Source: Epsilonproteobacteria bacterium UBA4036
Lineage (GTDB): Bacteria; Campylobacterota; Campylobacteria; Campylobacterales; Arcobacteraceae
Assembly: GCA_002382325.1 (NCBI GenBank)
Contig: DGAG01000005.1
Location: forward strand, 50,084 to 114,083
Direction: 5' to 3'
DNA length: 64,000 bases
In this document: one piece after another, positions 18,878 through 26,691 of the stretch
Layout: every line of letters begins with the position of its first letter
How positions within the stretch are numbered: the first letter of the stretch is position 1
The notes under the pieces: generated by a model
Databases searched by the model: none
What the model saw: the letters and a program-made list of their open reading frames with translations, nothing else
What the model was told of the DNA's origin: nothing
Translations under genes and position numbers: made by a program

Positions 18878-19480
18878 ATGAAACTTTTAATAACTTCACT
18901 TCTTTTTATTATTTTAAGCGTCTCTTATGCTTTTGTTACAAGTAACGTAATTAAACAAGTTGAAGAGAAATATGGGCGATTTGCTAAAAATCGTTTTATG
19001 GCATTGGAGCGGTTAATGGCTTCACTTGAAGGAAAAACTGATTTAGAAAAACTGGAAAAAGTCAATGGATTTTTTAATAATGTTCCGTATTCTCGAGATA
19101 TTCAAACCTATGGTGTAACCGATTATTGGGCTACCCCTTTTGAATTTTTAGCACGAGATAAAGGGGATTGTGAAGATTATGTTATTGCCAAATATTTTGT
19201 CTTAAAACAGTTGGGAATTGAGAGTTCTAAGATGTATTTAACGTATGTTCGGGTAGAAAATTATGATGATGCTCATATGGTTTTAACCTATTTCCCCTCT
19301 CCTAGAACACAGCCTTATGTTTTGGATAATATTCGAAGAATTGTTTTGCCCGCATCCAAACGAACTGATTTAACCCCTGTTTTTAATTTTAATCCCGAAG
19401 TTCTGCAAGATGGCAAAAAAACCACTGCTCATAGAAAATGGGATACACTACTCAAACATATTAAGGAGAATAAGATATGA
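18878..19480 (+). CDS. lapG: LapG-like periplasmic cysteine protease (BTLCP family)
   Basis: A 200-residue bacterial transglutaminase-like cysteine peptidase with an N-terminal signal peptide (about 1-18). The catalytic triad is visible as C98 in GDCEDY, H133 in DDAHMVL and D150 in YVLDN. W at the end of VTDYW and the NNVPYSRD segment are also typical of LapG. Known LapG proteins cut LapA-type adhesins between the alanines of TAAG, freeing the cell from its biofilm, and need calcium. The adhesin upstream carries TAAG at 121-124. Its stop overlaps the start of the LapD-like gene by 4 bases (ATGA), matching the usual lapG-lapD pairing. Confidence 0.93.
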   Translation: MKLLITSLLFIILSVSYAFVTSNVIKQVEEKYGRFAKNRFMALERLMASLEGKTDLEKLEKVNGFFNNVPYSRDIQTYGVTDYWATPFEFLARDKGDCEDYVIAKYFVLKQLGIESSKMYLTYVRVENYDDAHMVLTYFPSPRTQPYVLDNIRRIVLPASKRTDLTPVFNFNPEVLQDGKKTTAHRKWDTLLKHIKENKI

Positions 19481-21381
19481 CACTTTATCGACAAATAGCT
19501 ATTTTGGTGTCGGGTATATTTTTGATTTTATTGGGAACTATTTTGATGGTTTCTTTTAAAATTGTGAAAGATTCTGCTCAAAAAGAGTTGTATGAAAATG
19601 CACAAAACAGTGTTTCAAGTTTGAGTCTTTCTCTAAGCAGTACGGATATGACACAAGGGGCTATTGAAACGATGATTAATGCCAGTTTTGATAATGGCAA
19701 TTATGAGAGAATCACGTTTGTCGATATTGATAACAATAAAGTATATGAACGAATCAAAGAGATACAAACCCTCAATATCCCCGCTTGGTTTGAATCTTTT
19801 GTTGCTTTTGAAGTCCCTGTTGCTAAAGCAAAACTTTCAAGTGGTTGGCAAGTCATAGGAACGTTAGAAATCTTAAACAATCGAAGCATTACCTACTTTC
19901 AATTGTACAATATCATGATGAGTATGGTACTTTATTTGGGCTTGGCGTGTATTGTCTTTTTGTTAATTTTATCGTATATTTTTCATGTGATTCTGCGACC
20001 ACTTTTAGCTATTGAAAAACAAGCTCAAGCCGTGATGAAAAATGAGTTTGTGATTCAAGAAAAATTGCCTTGGACCAAAGAGTTTAAAGTGGTCATTTTA
20101 AGTATCAATGCCATGGTACGTAAGTTTGAATCCATTTTTAAAACTGCCAGTGAAACCTTGAGTGAAAATAAAGAGTTACTCTACAGTGATGCTGTGATGA
20201 AAATTGCCAATCGACGATATTTTATTTTAAAAGCCACGGAATACTTAACCGATGAAAATGGCAAAAATTATGGAACGACAATCATTTTATCGATTAAAAA
20301 AGCCGATGGATTAAATCAGGTATTAGGGTATAAAAATACCGACAAACTTCTGTTTGAATTTGCACAATATCTTAAAGAAACTACACAAATATTTGACGAT
20401 ACGATTGTTTGTAGAGTTAATGGAACAGAAATTATTATTATGTTGCCCAAAGTCTATATGAAAGAGATTACACCTCTTGTTCGTGATATTTTGAGTTACA
20501 TGAATCACAAAATAGAAGAGTTGGAATTGGATAAAACTGAATTTGGTTTAGATGTGGGTGTGTGTGAATATGAAGCGCAACACAATATCAGTGAACTTTT
20601 TAGTCTCATTGATTATGCTTTAGCTCAAGCAAAATTGTTGCCTCAAGGGCAATATTATGAGTTACTCAATAATAAAGTTGCTATTGCCAAAGAGCGATGG
20701 AGACAGATTATTTTAGAGGGATTCAAAAACGACAGCTTTGAGATTATGTATCGAAAAGTTATTGATGCAAAAAATAAAAATAAACGACACAATGTAGTGA
20801 GCTTCGCGTTAAACAGCAATAACGAATCATACTTTTACGGTACGCTAATTGCTCCTGTTGTGGAGTTAGGCATGGTACAAGATGTTTATTTGTATGTGAT
20901 TAAAAAAGTGCTATTAAGCTCCAATACTCAAAAAGATATTCCCTTAACCATTCAAATCTCCTCACAATTTATTGAAGATAAAGATACCTATGGGAAACTA
21001 AAAACATTACTGAATGAGACCAAAAACAAAATCAACAATGAGATTATTTTTGAAATCCCAGAATCGGTTATTAACAATCATTTTGAAAGCAGTATGCATT
21101 TTATTAAATTGTTTAAAGAGTATGGATTTGGTTTTGGTATCAACAGTTTTATGGCATACAGTGAAGATTATCACTATTTAAAAGAGCTAAAACCCATTTT
21201 TGTCAAAGCCGATAAACAATATATTTTAGATACACAACAAAATATTAATGTGGTTAAAATTGTATTGGATTCATTAGGGATAGAGTTTATTGCTACAGGA
21301 GTGAATGAATTGGCTGAAATCGAAGAACTCAATAAAAAGGGAATCAGTGTTGTAGCAGGAATGGTTGTGGATAAAATCTAA
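19477..21381 (+). CDS. lapD: LapD-like c-di-GMP receptor with degenerate GGDEF and EAL domains
   Basis: A 634-residue inner-membrane protein. A first membrane span (about 7-27), a periplasmic LapD/MoxY-type domain, a second span (about 150-172) and a HAMP-like linker precede a GGDEF-like domain. Its active loop reads RVNGTEIII instead of GGDEF, so it cannot be a cyclase. The EAL-like domain lacks the EAL signature and catalytic acids (it starts MYRKVIDAKN), so phosphodiesterase activity is unlikely. Both defects match LapD, a receptor that binds c-di-GMP and holds LapG away from the adhesin. It overlaps lapG by 4 bases. Confidence 0.92.
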   Translation: MTLYRQIAILVSGIFLILLGTILMVSFKIVKDSAQKELYENAQNSVSSLSLSLSSTDMTQGAIETMINASFDNGNYERITFVDIDNNKVYERIKEIQTLNIPAWFESFVAFEVPVAKAKLSSGWQVIGTLEILNNRSITYFQLYNIMMSMVLYLGLACIVFLLILSYIFHVILRPLLAIEKQAQAVMKNEFVIQEKLPWTKEFKVVILSINAMVRKFESIFKTASETLSENKELLYSDAVMKIANRRYFILKATEYLTDENGKNYGTTIILSIKKADGLNQVLGYKNTDKLLFEFAQYLKETTQIFDDTIVCRVNGTEIIIMLPKVYMKEITPLVRDILSYMNHKIEELELDKTEFGLDVGVCEYEAQHNISELFSLIDYALAQAKLLPQGQYYELLNNKVAIAKERWRQIILEGFKNDSFEIMYRKVIDAKNKNKRHNVVSFALNSNNESYFYGTLIAPVVELGMVQDVYLYVIKKVLLSSNTQKDIPLTIQISSQFIEDKDTYGKLKTLLNETKNKINNEIIFEIPESVINNHFESSMHFIKLFKEYGFGFGINSFMAYSEDYHYLKELKPIFVKADKQYILDTQQNINVVKIVLDSLGIEFIATGVNELAEIEELNKKGISVVAGMVVDKI

Positions 21382-21415
21382 GCAATTAAAGGTAAAAGTT
21401 ACCTTTAATCTGCTT
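21381..21415. terminator. Bidirectional terminator between lapD and a convergent small gene
   Basis: ATTAAAGGTAA, loop AAG and TTACCTTTAAT give an 11-bp stem, extended by AGCA/TGCT with one bulge and followed by TTTTG. It ends both convergent genes. The stop codon of the minus-strand gene lies inside it. Confidence 0.75.
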
Positions 21416-21749
21416 TTGTGCCTAAAATATAGTAAATGGGTTTTTGATCCAATCGTTCTAAAGCAACATTATATTTATTGCTCCAATGTTCAACTTCTTG
21501 GTGGAACTCTTCTAAAATTTCTGGAGCATCGTTTTCATCGCATTTAATTTTAAAGAAATCGGTTTTATTTGAAAGACCTACATAGGCATTCATTTTTTTA
21601 ATATGGTCATGTAAACTGATAATGTGTTTAGAAAATTTTTCAAATCCTTTGGTATTGTCAATCATTTTTTGAGCTTGTGAAAGTGAGTTTTCTGTTTTTG
21701 TGTAACCTAACTGTGAAAGTAAAACCTCTGCAGATACATCTAAATGCAT
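21405..21749 (-). CDS. Hypothetical protein, 114 residues
   Basis: I do not recognise this family. It is a small, soluble, helix-rich protein with no signal peptide, membrane segment or obvious motif. It has many histidines in the middle (ISLHDHIKK) and an acidic stretch KCDENDAPEILEEF. The start is convincing: ATG 21749 follows AGGAGAAAAT on the minus strand. The reading frame shares a terminator with lapD. It stands alone, convergent with lapD and divergent from the thiamine-binding-like gene. Confidence 0.72.
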   Translation of the reverse strand: MHLDVSAEVLLSQLGYTKTENSLSQAQKMIDNTKGFEKFSKHIISLHDHIKKMNAYVGLSNKTDFFKIKCDENDAPEILEEFHQEVEHWSNKYNVALERLDQKPIYYILGTKAD

Positions 21750-21800
21750 ATTTTCTCCTGTGTAATTTTTAACTTTAATGGTATCAAAATTGAACTTAAA

Positions 21801-21850
21801 GAAGTGAGTGGTGAGTGGTGAAGCAATGTGACTTTACTTCTCACCTTTTT
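21801..21850 (+). repeat. GTGA-repeat hairpin element, copy 1
   Basis: GAAGTGAGTGGTGAGTGGTGAAG is followed by complementary TTACTTCTCACCTTTTT. It is an imperfect intergenic hairpin built from short GTGAG/GTGAA units, related in composition to the elements at 25763-25815 and 45054-45105. Confidence 0.45.
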
Positions 21851-21895
21851 AAGTTCTTTTTTTGTACTATTTTTAAAATTTTAAAGGAGTGATGC

Positions 21896-22210
21896 ATGTC
21901 AGTATTGGTTCAGATGGCTATGTTCCCTACGGATCAAAAAGAAAGCAAAAGTGAATATGTGGCACAAGTCATTAATGTCATACGAGAAAGTGGATTTGAT
22001 TATCAGCTCACACCAATGGCGACGATTATTGAAACAAATAAAATTTCAGAAGCCTTAGGAGTTATTCAAAAATGCTATGAGAAGTTAGAAGAACTTGGAT
22101 GTAACAGAGTTTATTCGGCGTTAACTTTTGATATTCGAAAGAATCACAGCAACAGAATGAAAGCCAAAATTCATTCCATTGAAGAAAAAATAGGTGAAGT
22201 GGCAAAGTAA
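21896..22210 (+). CDS. MTH1187/YkoF-like thiamine-binding family protein (DUF77)
   Basis: A 104-residue ferredoxin-like-fold protein of the MTH1187/YqgV family (DUF77), members of which have been linked to binding thiamine or related ligands. Family features are SVLVQMAMFP at the N-terminus, YQLTPMATIIE near residue 40, and RVYSALTFDIRK near 75. The start follows AAAGGAGTGATGC. No thiamine riboswitch is visible in the upstream intergenic region. Its exact role in the cell is not known. Confidence 0.8.
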   Translation: MSVLVQMAMFPTDQKESKSEYVAQVINVIRESGFDYQLTPMATIIETNKISEALGVIQKCYEKLEELGCNRVYSALTFDIRKNHSNRMKAKIHSIEEKIGEVAK

Positions 22211-22211
22211 T

Positions 22212-22382
22212 TTATTTGCACTCACCTTTTTCTTCATATTTTCCCTCACGAAAGTTAAATACTTTTTTTACAGTAAATTTTTTACCTTCTTCTCGACACT
22301 CTTTTCGCTGGGTTTGGATATCTTTTTCTTGACAACCCGTAAAAATAATTAAAGCGGTAAAAATAAATCCAATTATTTTCAT
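22212..22382 (-). CDS. Small putative lipoprotein, 56 residues
   Basis: The minus-strand frame opens at ATG 22382 and encodes a short hydrophobic N-terminus ending in the lipobox FTGC (cysteine at residue 17). About 39 charged residues with two further cysteines follow, and the frame stops at 22214-22212. A GGGTATATT sequence precedes the start. It is convergent with the thiamine-binding-like gene, with the two stops almost touching. No function can be assigned. Small lipoproteins like this are common beside housekeeping genes in this phylum. Confidence 0.6.
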   Translation of the reverse strand: MKIIGFIFTALIIFTGCQEKDIQTQRKECREEGKKFTVKKVFNFREGKYEEKGECK

Positions 22383-22485
22383 AATATACCCTTCTAAATT
22401 TTCTTCCTAACTGCTTTATTATAGCACATTTTAGTCAAATTGTATAAATTATTTTTTTAAATACTAAAATTAAGCTAATATTTTG

Positions 22486-23055
22486 TTACGAAAATAATCC
22501 TTGTTGTTGTTTTTCAAAATGAATTTCTAAGGCTTTAAGCTTAAAACTTTTACGATGTAAAGGACTGTATCCAAATGTTTTGATAGATTCAATGTGTGCT
22601 TTTGTACCATAGCCTTTATGTTGCTCAAAGTCATATTGCGGAAAATCTTTAGCGATATTGTGCATATATCTGTCTCGGCTGACTTTGGCCAAAATTGAAG
22701 CAGCACTCACTTCTTTAACAGTGGCATCGGCTTTGATTTTACACTGTAAATTGTTAATTCCAAATGTAGTATTGCCATCCATTAGGTACGCTTTGGCGTT
22801 AATGGTTTGCATAATTTCTAAAATAGAGTGTTTTAAACAATAACTTAATCCTTTATTATCGATGGTTTCATTGCACATAAACACAATATGAGAGTAAGAG
22901 TTGTCCAAAATCTCATCAAATAAAGCTTCTCTTTTTTTTTCACTTAATATTTTTGAATCATTTAATCCTGAAATCTCTTTTTTTAGTACAACACCCGCCA
23001 CAACCAAAGGTCCTGCAAGGGGTCCTCGACCGGCTTCATCAATTCCGCATAACAT
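22486..23055 (-). CDS. rnhB: Ribonuclease HII
   Basis: A 189-residue RNase HII that removes ribonucleotides embedded in DNA and RNA of RNA-DNA hybrids. The N-terminal CGIDEAGRGPLAGP motif supplies the first two catalytic acids (D5, E6). A further acid lies in YLMDGNTTF, and KADATVKEVSAASILAKVSRD is the conserved second half. It starts at ATG 23055 behind AAAGGAATTATACC. It is divergent from clpB, and the 125-bp spacer holds the clpB promoter. Confidence 0.96.
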   Translation of the reverse strand: MLCGIDEAGRGPLAGPLVVAGVVLKKEISGLNDSKILSEKKREALFDEILDNSYSHIVFMCNETIDNKGLSYCLKHSILEIMQTINAKAYLMDGNTTFGINNLQCKIKADATVKEVSAASILAKVSRDRYMHNIAKDFPQYDFEQHKGYGTKAHIESIKTFGYSPLHRKSFKLKALEIHFEKQQQGLFS

Positions 23056-23119
23056 GGTATAATTCCTTTATAAAAAGATATTATAAACTAACAGCTATTA
23101 ATAAAAGATAATAAAAGAC

Positions 23120-23149
23120 TTGACAATACTTAACTCAACTTGCTATAAT
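23120..23149 (+). promoter_or_regulatory. clpB promoter
   Basis: TTGACA (23120-23125) and TATAAT (23144-23149) lie 18 bases apart, an almost ideal vegetative promoter. The CIRCE-like operator begins 4 bases after the -10 box. Confidence 0.82.
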
Positions 23150-23152
23150 TAT

Positions 23153-23179
23153 TTAGCAATTAAATACTAGGAGTGCTAA
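23153..23179 (+). promoter_or_regulatory. CIRCE-like operator (HrcA binding site) overlapping the clpB ribosome binding site
   Basis: TTAGCAATT, 9 bases, GAGTGCTAA. The canonical CIRCE is TTAGCACTC-N9-GAGTGCTAA. The right arm is perfect and the left arm matches 7 of 9. It spans the transcription start and the Shine-Dalgarno AGGAG, and ends one base before ATG. Repression of clpB by HrcA is therefore expected. hrcA itself is not in the window. Confidence 0.82.
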
Positions 23180-23180
23180 A

Positions 23181-25757
23181 ATGAATACAATTTTTGAAAA
23201 ACTGACCAATCAACTCAACGAAACCATCGAGTCTTCAGTCTCTTTGGCGTTGCATAATAAAAATCAAGAAGTGGAGTTTGTACATATTATTTGGGCGTTA
23301 TTAACCAATACCCACTCTTTATTAAATCAAGTTTTTAATAAGATGAATCAGGATAAAACGGCCATTGAATTGGATATTAAAAGTTATGCTTCAAAACTGC
23401 CACACGTTTCAACCGTAACGAAAGATAATATTAAAATATCAAAAGGGGTGGTGGAAGCCTTACAAAAAGCCCAAGGATTAATGTCCAGCAGTGGAGATAA
23501 ATATATTGCCATTGATACTTTGCTTTTAGCCAATTTGGATCAAAAAGTTTTTAAAGAGGTGATTGCCAAATATGTGGATATAAGTGAATTGAAAAAAACC
23601 ATTCAAGCTATTAGAGGTGGAGCAAAAATAGAGAGCCAAAGCGGTGATGATGTGTTGGATTCGTTGGCAAAATATGGAATTAACTTAAATCAAAGAGCCA
23701 TAGATGGAGAACTTGATCCTGTTATTGGACGAGATGAACAAATTCAACGAATGATGCAAATACTCATTCGTAAAACCAAAAACAATCCTATATTGCTAGG
23801 AGAACCAGGTACGGGTAAAACTGCCATTGTTGAAGGACTGGCACAAAGAATTGTAGCCAAGGATGTGCCTTTAAGTTTACAAAATAAAAAGGTAATAACA
23901 CTTGATATGAGTGCGCTCATTGCTGGGGCAAAATATCGAGGAGAGTTTGAAGACCGACTTAAAGCGGTTATTGATGAAGTGAAAAAAGCGGGAAATATCA
24001 TTTTATTTATTGACGAAATTCACACCATCGTAGGAGCAGGTGCGAGTGAAGGAAGTATGGATGCTGCAAATATTTTAAAACCAGCTCTTGCCCGTGGTGA
24101 GTTACATACCATTGGTGCAACTACGCTTAAAGAGTACCGAAAATATTTTGAAAAAGATACGGCATTACAAAGACGATTTCAGCCCATTTCAGTGGATGAA
24201 CCCACAGTTAATGAAGCCATTCATATCTTAAGAGGGTTAAAAGAGCGACTGGAAACACATCATAATATTACGATTAATGACAGTGCCTTGGTTGCAGCTG
24301 CAAAACTCTCTGACCGATATATTGGGGATCGATTTTTACCCGATAAAGCCATTGATTTAATTGATGAAGCCTCAGCTGAACTTAAAATGCAAATAGAGAG
24401 TGAGCCATTGGTATTATCAACGGTTAAACGAGAAATCACAACGTTAAATGTTGAAAAACAAGCGTTGATTATGGAAGATAAAAAGAAAAATGCCAAACGC
24501 GTAGAAGAGATTGAAAAAGAGTTGGCAAATTTAAATGAAAAAAAACAAAGTTTGGAAACACAATTTGAAAATGAAAAAGAGACCTTTAATGCAACCTCTT
24601 CTTTAAAAACAAAAATTGAAGAGCTTAAAAACAAAGCACAAATTGCCAAACGTGAATCAAAATTTGAAGATGCGGCTAAAATTGAGTACGGTGAAATTCC
24701 TGAATTGGAAAATAAAATCAAACAAAATGAACAAAAATGGCAACAAATGCAACAAGAAGGAACGCTTTTACGAAACAGTGTTGATGAAGAGTCCATTGCT
24801 ACAATTGTGAGTAAATGGACGGGAATCCCTGTCAATAAAATGCTCAGCAGCCAAAAAGAGCGAATCTTGAAAGTTCAAGAGGTGTTAAAAGAGGATGTTA
24901 TTGGACAAGATGAAGCGATTAAAGCCATCAGCCGAGCCATTAAGCGAAATAAAGCTGGGCTTAGTGAAACCAATCGTCCCATTGGTTCTTTTATGTTTTT
25001 AGGACCAACAGGAGTAGGGAAAACACAAAGTGCAAAAACCTTAGCAAAATTTTTATTTGACGATGAAAAATCATTGATTCGATTTGATATGAGTGAATAT
25101 ATGGAAAAACACTCTGTCAGCAGACTTATTGGTGCAGCACCTGGATATGTGGGATACGATGAGGGAGGGCAACTCACCGAAGCTGTTCGACGAAAACCGT
25201 ACAGTGTGATTTTATTTGATGAAATAGAAAAAGCCCATCCTGATGTGTTTAATATTTTATTACAAGTACTGGATGACGGACGATTAACGGACAACAAAGG
25301 GGTAACGATTGATTTTAAAAATACGATTATTATCTTAACATCAAATATAGGCAGTGCAAAAATTATTGAAATCAGCGATAAAGAAGAGCGACGAAAAGCG
25401 GTTATGAGTGAGATAAAAGCCTATTTTAAACCAGAATTCCTAAATCGATTGGACGATATTGTTATTTTTGAACAATTAGGACTTGAGCAAATTACCAATA
25501 TTGTTGAGATTATGTTTGCAGATATTAAACGTAAAGTATCTGAACGAGATATTACCATTGCATTAAGCCAAAGTGCCAAAGAGTATATTGCCAAAGTAGG
25601 GTTTGATCCTGTTTATGGGGCAAGACCATTGAAACGAGCCTTATATGAGGTAGTTGAAGACCAATTGGCGGATTTAATTTTAGAAGAAAAGATAAAAGAA
25701 GGCGATACCGTAACGTTTGATGTGCAAAACGATGAAGTGGTTGTAAAGGTTGGTTAA
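23181..25757 (+). CDS. clpB: ATP-dependent disaggregase ClpB
   Basis: An 858-residue Hsp100 disaggregase that works with DnaK to resolubilise aggregated proteins. The N-terminal Clp repeat domain (about 1-145) precedes AAA1 with Walker A GEPGTGKT near residue 208. A full-length coiled-coil middle domain (about 400-530, the ClpB hallmark) and AAA2 with GPTGVGKT near 615 follow. The C-terminal VGFDPVYGARPLKRAL block is intact. Length matches E. coli ClpB (857). The start codon sits directly behind the operator described above. Confidence 0.97.
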   Translation: MNTIFEKLTNQLNETIESSVSLALHNKNQEVEFVHIIWALLTNTHSLLNQVFNKMNQDKTAIELDIKSYASKLPHVSTVTKDNIKISKGVVEALQKAQGLMSSSGDKYIAIDTLLLANLDQKVFKEVIAKYVDISELKKTIQAIRGGAKIESQSGDDVLDSLAKYGINLNQRAIDGELDPVIGRDEQIQRMMQILIRKTKNNPILLGEPGTGKTAIVEGLAQRIVAKDVPLSLQNKKVITLDMSALIAGAKYRGEFEDRLKAVIDEVKKAGNIILFIDEIHTIVGAGASEGSMDAANILKPALARGELHTIGATTLKEYRKYFEKDTALQRRFQPISVDEPTVNEAIHILRGLKERLETHHNITINDSALVAAAKLSDRYIGDRFLPDKAIDLIDEASAELKMQIESEPLVLSTVKREITTLNVEKQALIMEDKKKNAKRVEEIEKELANLNEKKQSLETQFENEKETFNATSSLKTKIEELKNKAQIAKRESKFEDAAKIEYGEIPELENKIKQNEQKWQQMQQEGTLLRNSVDEESIATIVSKWTGIPVNKMLSSQKERILKVQEVLKEDVIGQDEAIKAISRAIKRNKAGLSETNRPIGSFMFLGPTGVGKTQSAKTLAKFLFDDEKSLIRFDMSEYMEKHSVSRLIGAAPGYVGYDEGGQLTEAVRRKPYSVILFDEIEKAHPDVFNILLQVLDDGRLTDNKGVTIDFKNTIIILTSNIGSAKIIEISDKEERRKAVMSEIKAYFKPEFLNRLDDIVIFEQLGLEQITNIVEIMFADIKRKVSERDITIALSQSAKEYIAKVGFDPVYGARPLKRALYEVVEDQLADLILEEKIKEGDTVTFDVQNDEVVVKVG

Positions 25758-25762
25758 TCAAA

Positions 25763-25815
25763 AAAGTAACGAGTGACGAGTAATCAGTAACGTGGTTTTG
25801 CTCACTTGTTACTTT
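25763..25815 (+). repeat. GTGA-repeat hairpin element, copy 2
   Basis: AAAGTAACGAGTGA (25763-25776) pairs with TCACTTGTTACTTT (25802-25815), 14 bp including one G-U pair. The 25-base loop repeats the same units (CGAGTAATCAGTAACG). It lies just after clpB and may double as its terminator. Confidence 0.6.
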
Positions 25816-25889
25816 GTACATAATCAAAAATTAAGCTTACTTTAACTAAAATTCGCAACTTAATTTGCAAAAAGAGGATACTTAAGAAT

Positions 25890-26024
25890 ATGAAAAGAAC
25901 ATATCAACCGCATAACACGCCTAGAAAAAGAACTCACGGTTTCAGAATTAGAATGAAAACAAAAAGTGGACGAAAAGTAATTAATGCCAGAAGAGCTAAG
26001 GGTAGAAAAAGATTAGCTGTTTAA
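25890..26024 (+). CDS. rpmH: 50S ribosomal protein L34
   Basis: A 44-residue basic protein beginning MKRTYQPHNTPRKR, the universal L34 signature, with the GRKVINARRAKGRKRLAV tail. AAGAGGATACTTAAGAAT precedes the ATG. It is the first gene of the rpmH-rnpA-yidD-yidC-jag-mnmE run. Its 3' end overlaps the likely beginning of rnpA. Confidence 0.97.
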   Translation: MKRTYQPHNTPRKRTHGFRIRMKTKSGRKVINARRAKGRKRLAV

Positions 26025-26347
26025 GCAAACTCCATAGACTTAATAGTACAAAAGAGTTTAACACTCTGTATAAACATGCCCAAAAGTGGCATACTGATTC
26101 GTTTGTGGCTTTTTTTAAACCCGACGAAGAACTCAAATTAGCTTTTGTTACATCCAAAAAAATTGGAAATGCAGTCCAAAGAAACAAAGCACGAAGAAGA
26201 TTGCGTGCTTTTGTTTTATCTTATGAAAACAATATCAAAACGGGAAAATATATCTTTGTTGCCAAAGAAAAAATCAATGAAAATGATTTTGACAAACTCA
26301 AAAAAGATTTTAATTTTGCCTTTAAAAGATTAGAGATATTTAAATGA
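26012..26347 (+). CDS. rnpA: Ribonuclease P protein component; probable non-canonical start
   Basis: The protein subunit of RNase P, which helps the catalytic RNA trim tRNA 5' ends. The core LAFVTSKKIGNAVQRNKARRRLRA matches the family RNR motif. The only ATG/GTG/TTG in frame is GTG 26105, which would give 80 residues and cut off the conserved N-terminal strand. Upstream codons continue the family pattern (LHRLNSTKEFNTLYKHAQKW) back to a stop at 26003-26005, with only ATT (26012) and CTG (26066) as near-cognate starts. ATT 26012 is chosen because TAAGG lies about 10 bases before it and it gives 111 residues, the usual length. It overlaps rpmH by 13 bases and yidD by 4. Confidence 0.8.
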   Translation: MSCLSKLHRLNSTKEFNTLYKHAQKWHTDSFVAFFKPDEELKLAFVTSKKIGNAVQRNKARRRLRAFVLSYENNIKTGKYIFVAKEKINENDFDKLKKDFNFAFKRLEIFK

Positions 26348-26691
26348 AAACTCTTATAAAACTTTTTATTAAGTTTTATCAAAAATTTATCTCCCCACTT
26401 AAACCTAAAAGTTGTAGATACTACCCAACTTGTTCAGAATATGCCCTGTGGCAATTGGAAAATAATAGTTTTTTTAAGGCGATTTATTTTACAATAACAC
26501 GCATATTAAAATGCAACCAACTTTTTAAAGGTGGGTTCGACTATCCTGTAGTCAAAAAAAAATATAAACAAGCTATTGTCTTTAAAAAAATTCAAGTGAA
26601 ATATTGGTATGTTCCAGTATCTAAAGATAAATCAGTTGTAATAAAAAATTGGGAGTGGAAAAAGAAGAATGAATCCAAATATGAACAGTAA
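26344..26691 (+). CDS. yidD: Membrane protein insertion efficiency factor YidD
   Basis: A 115-residue YidD protein (DUF37). The core KFYQKFISPLKPKSCRYYPTCSEYA is diagnostic, including the conserved cysteines of SCRYYPTCS, followed by FKGGFDYPV. YidD sits at the inner membrane and assists YidC-dependent insertion. A charged C-terminal extension of about 40 residues goes beyond the short E. coli core. It overlaps rnpA by 4 bases and yidC by 23, indicating tight coupling. Confidence 0.95.
   Translation: MKTLIKLFIKFYQKFISPLKPKSCRYYPTCSEYALWQLENNSFFKAIYFTITRILKCNQLFKGGFDYPVVKKKYKQAIVFKKIQVKYWYVPVSKDKSVVIKNWEWKKKNESKYEQ

Noticed and set aside
19477..21381. Active diguanylate cyclase or phosphodiesterase
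   Set aside because: The GGDEF loop reads NGTEI and the EAL signature is missing. The lapG-lapD gene pairing supports a receptor instead.
21750..21895. TPP riboswitch before the thiamine-binding-like gene
   Set aside because: No CUGAGA/ACCUGA-type conserved thi-box segments are present. The space contains only a GTGA-repeat hairpin.
24260..25297. Minus-strand frames of 191 and 140 residues opposite clpB
   Set aside because: Antisense shadows of a conserved gene. Composition (serine/phenylalanine-rich) is not that of a real protein here.
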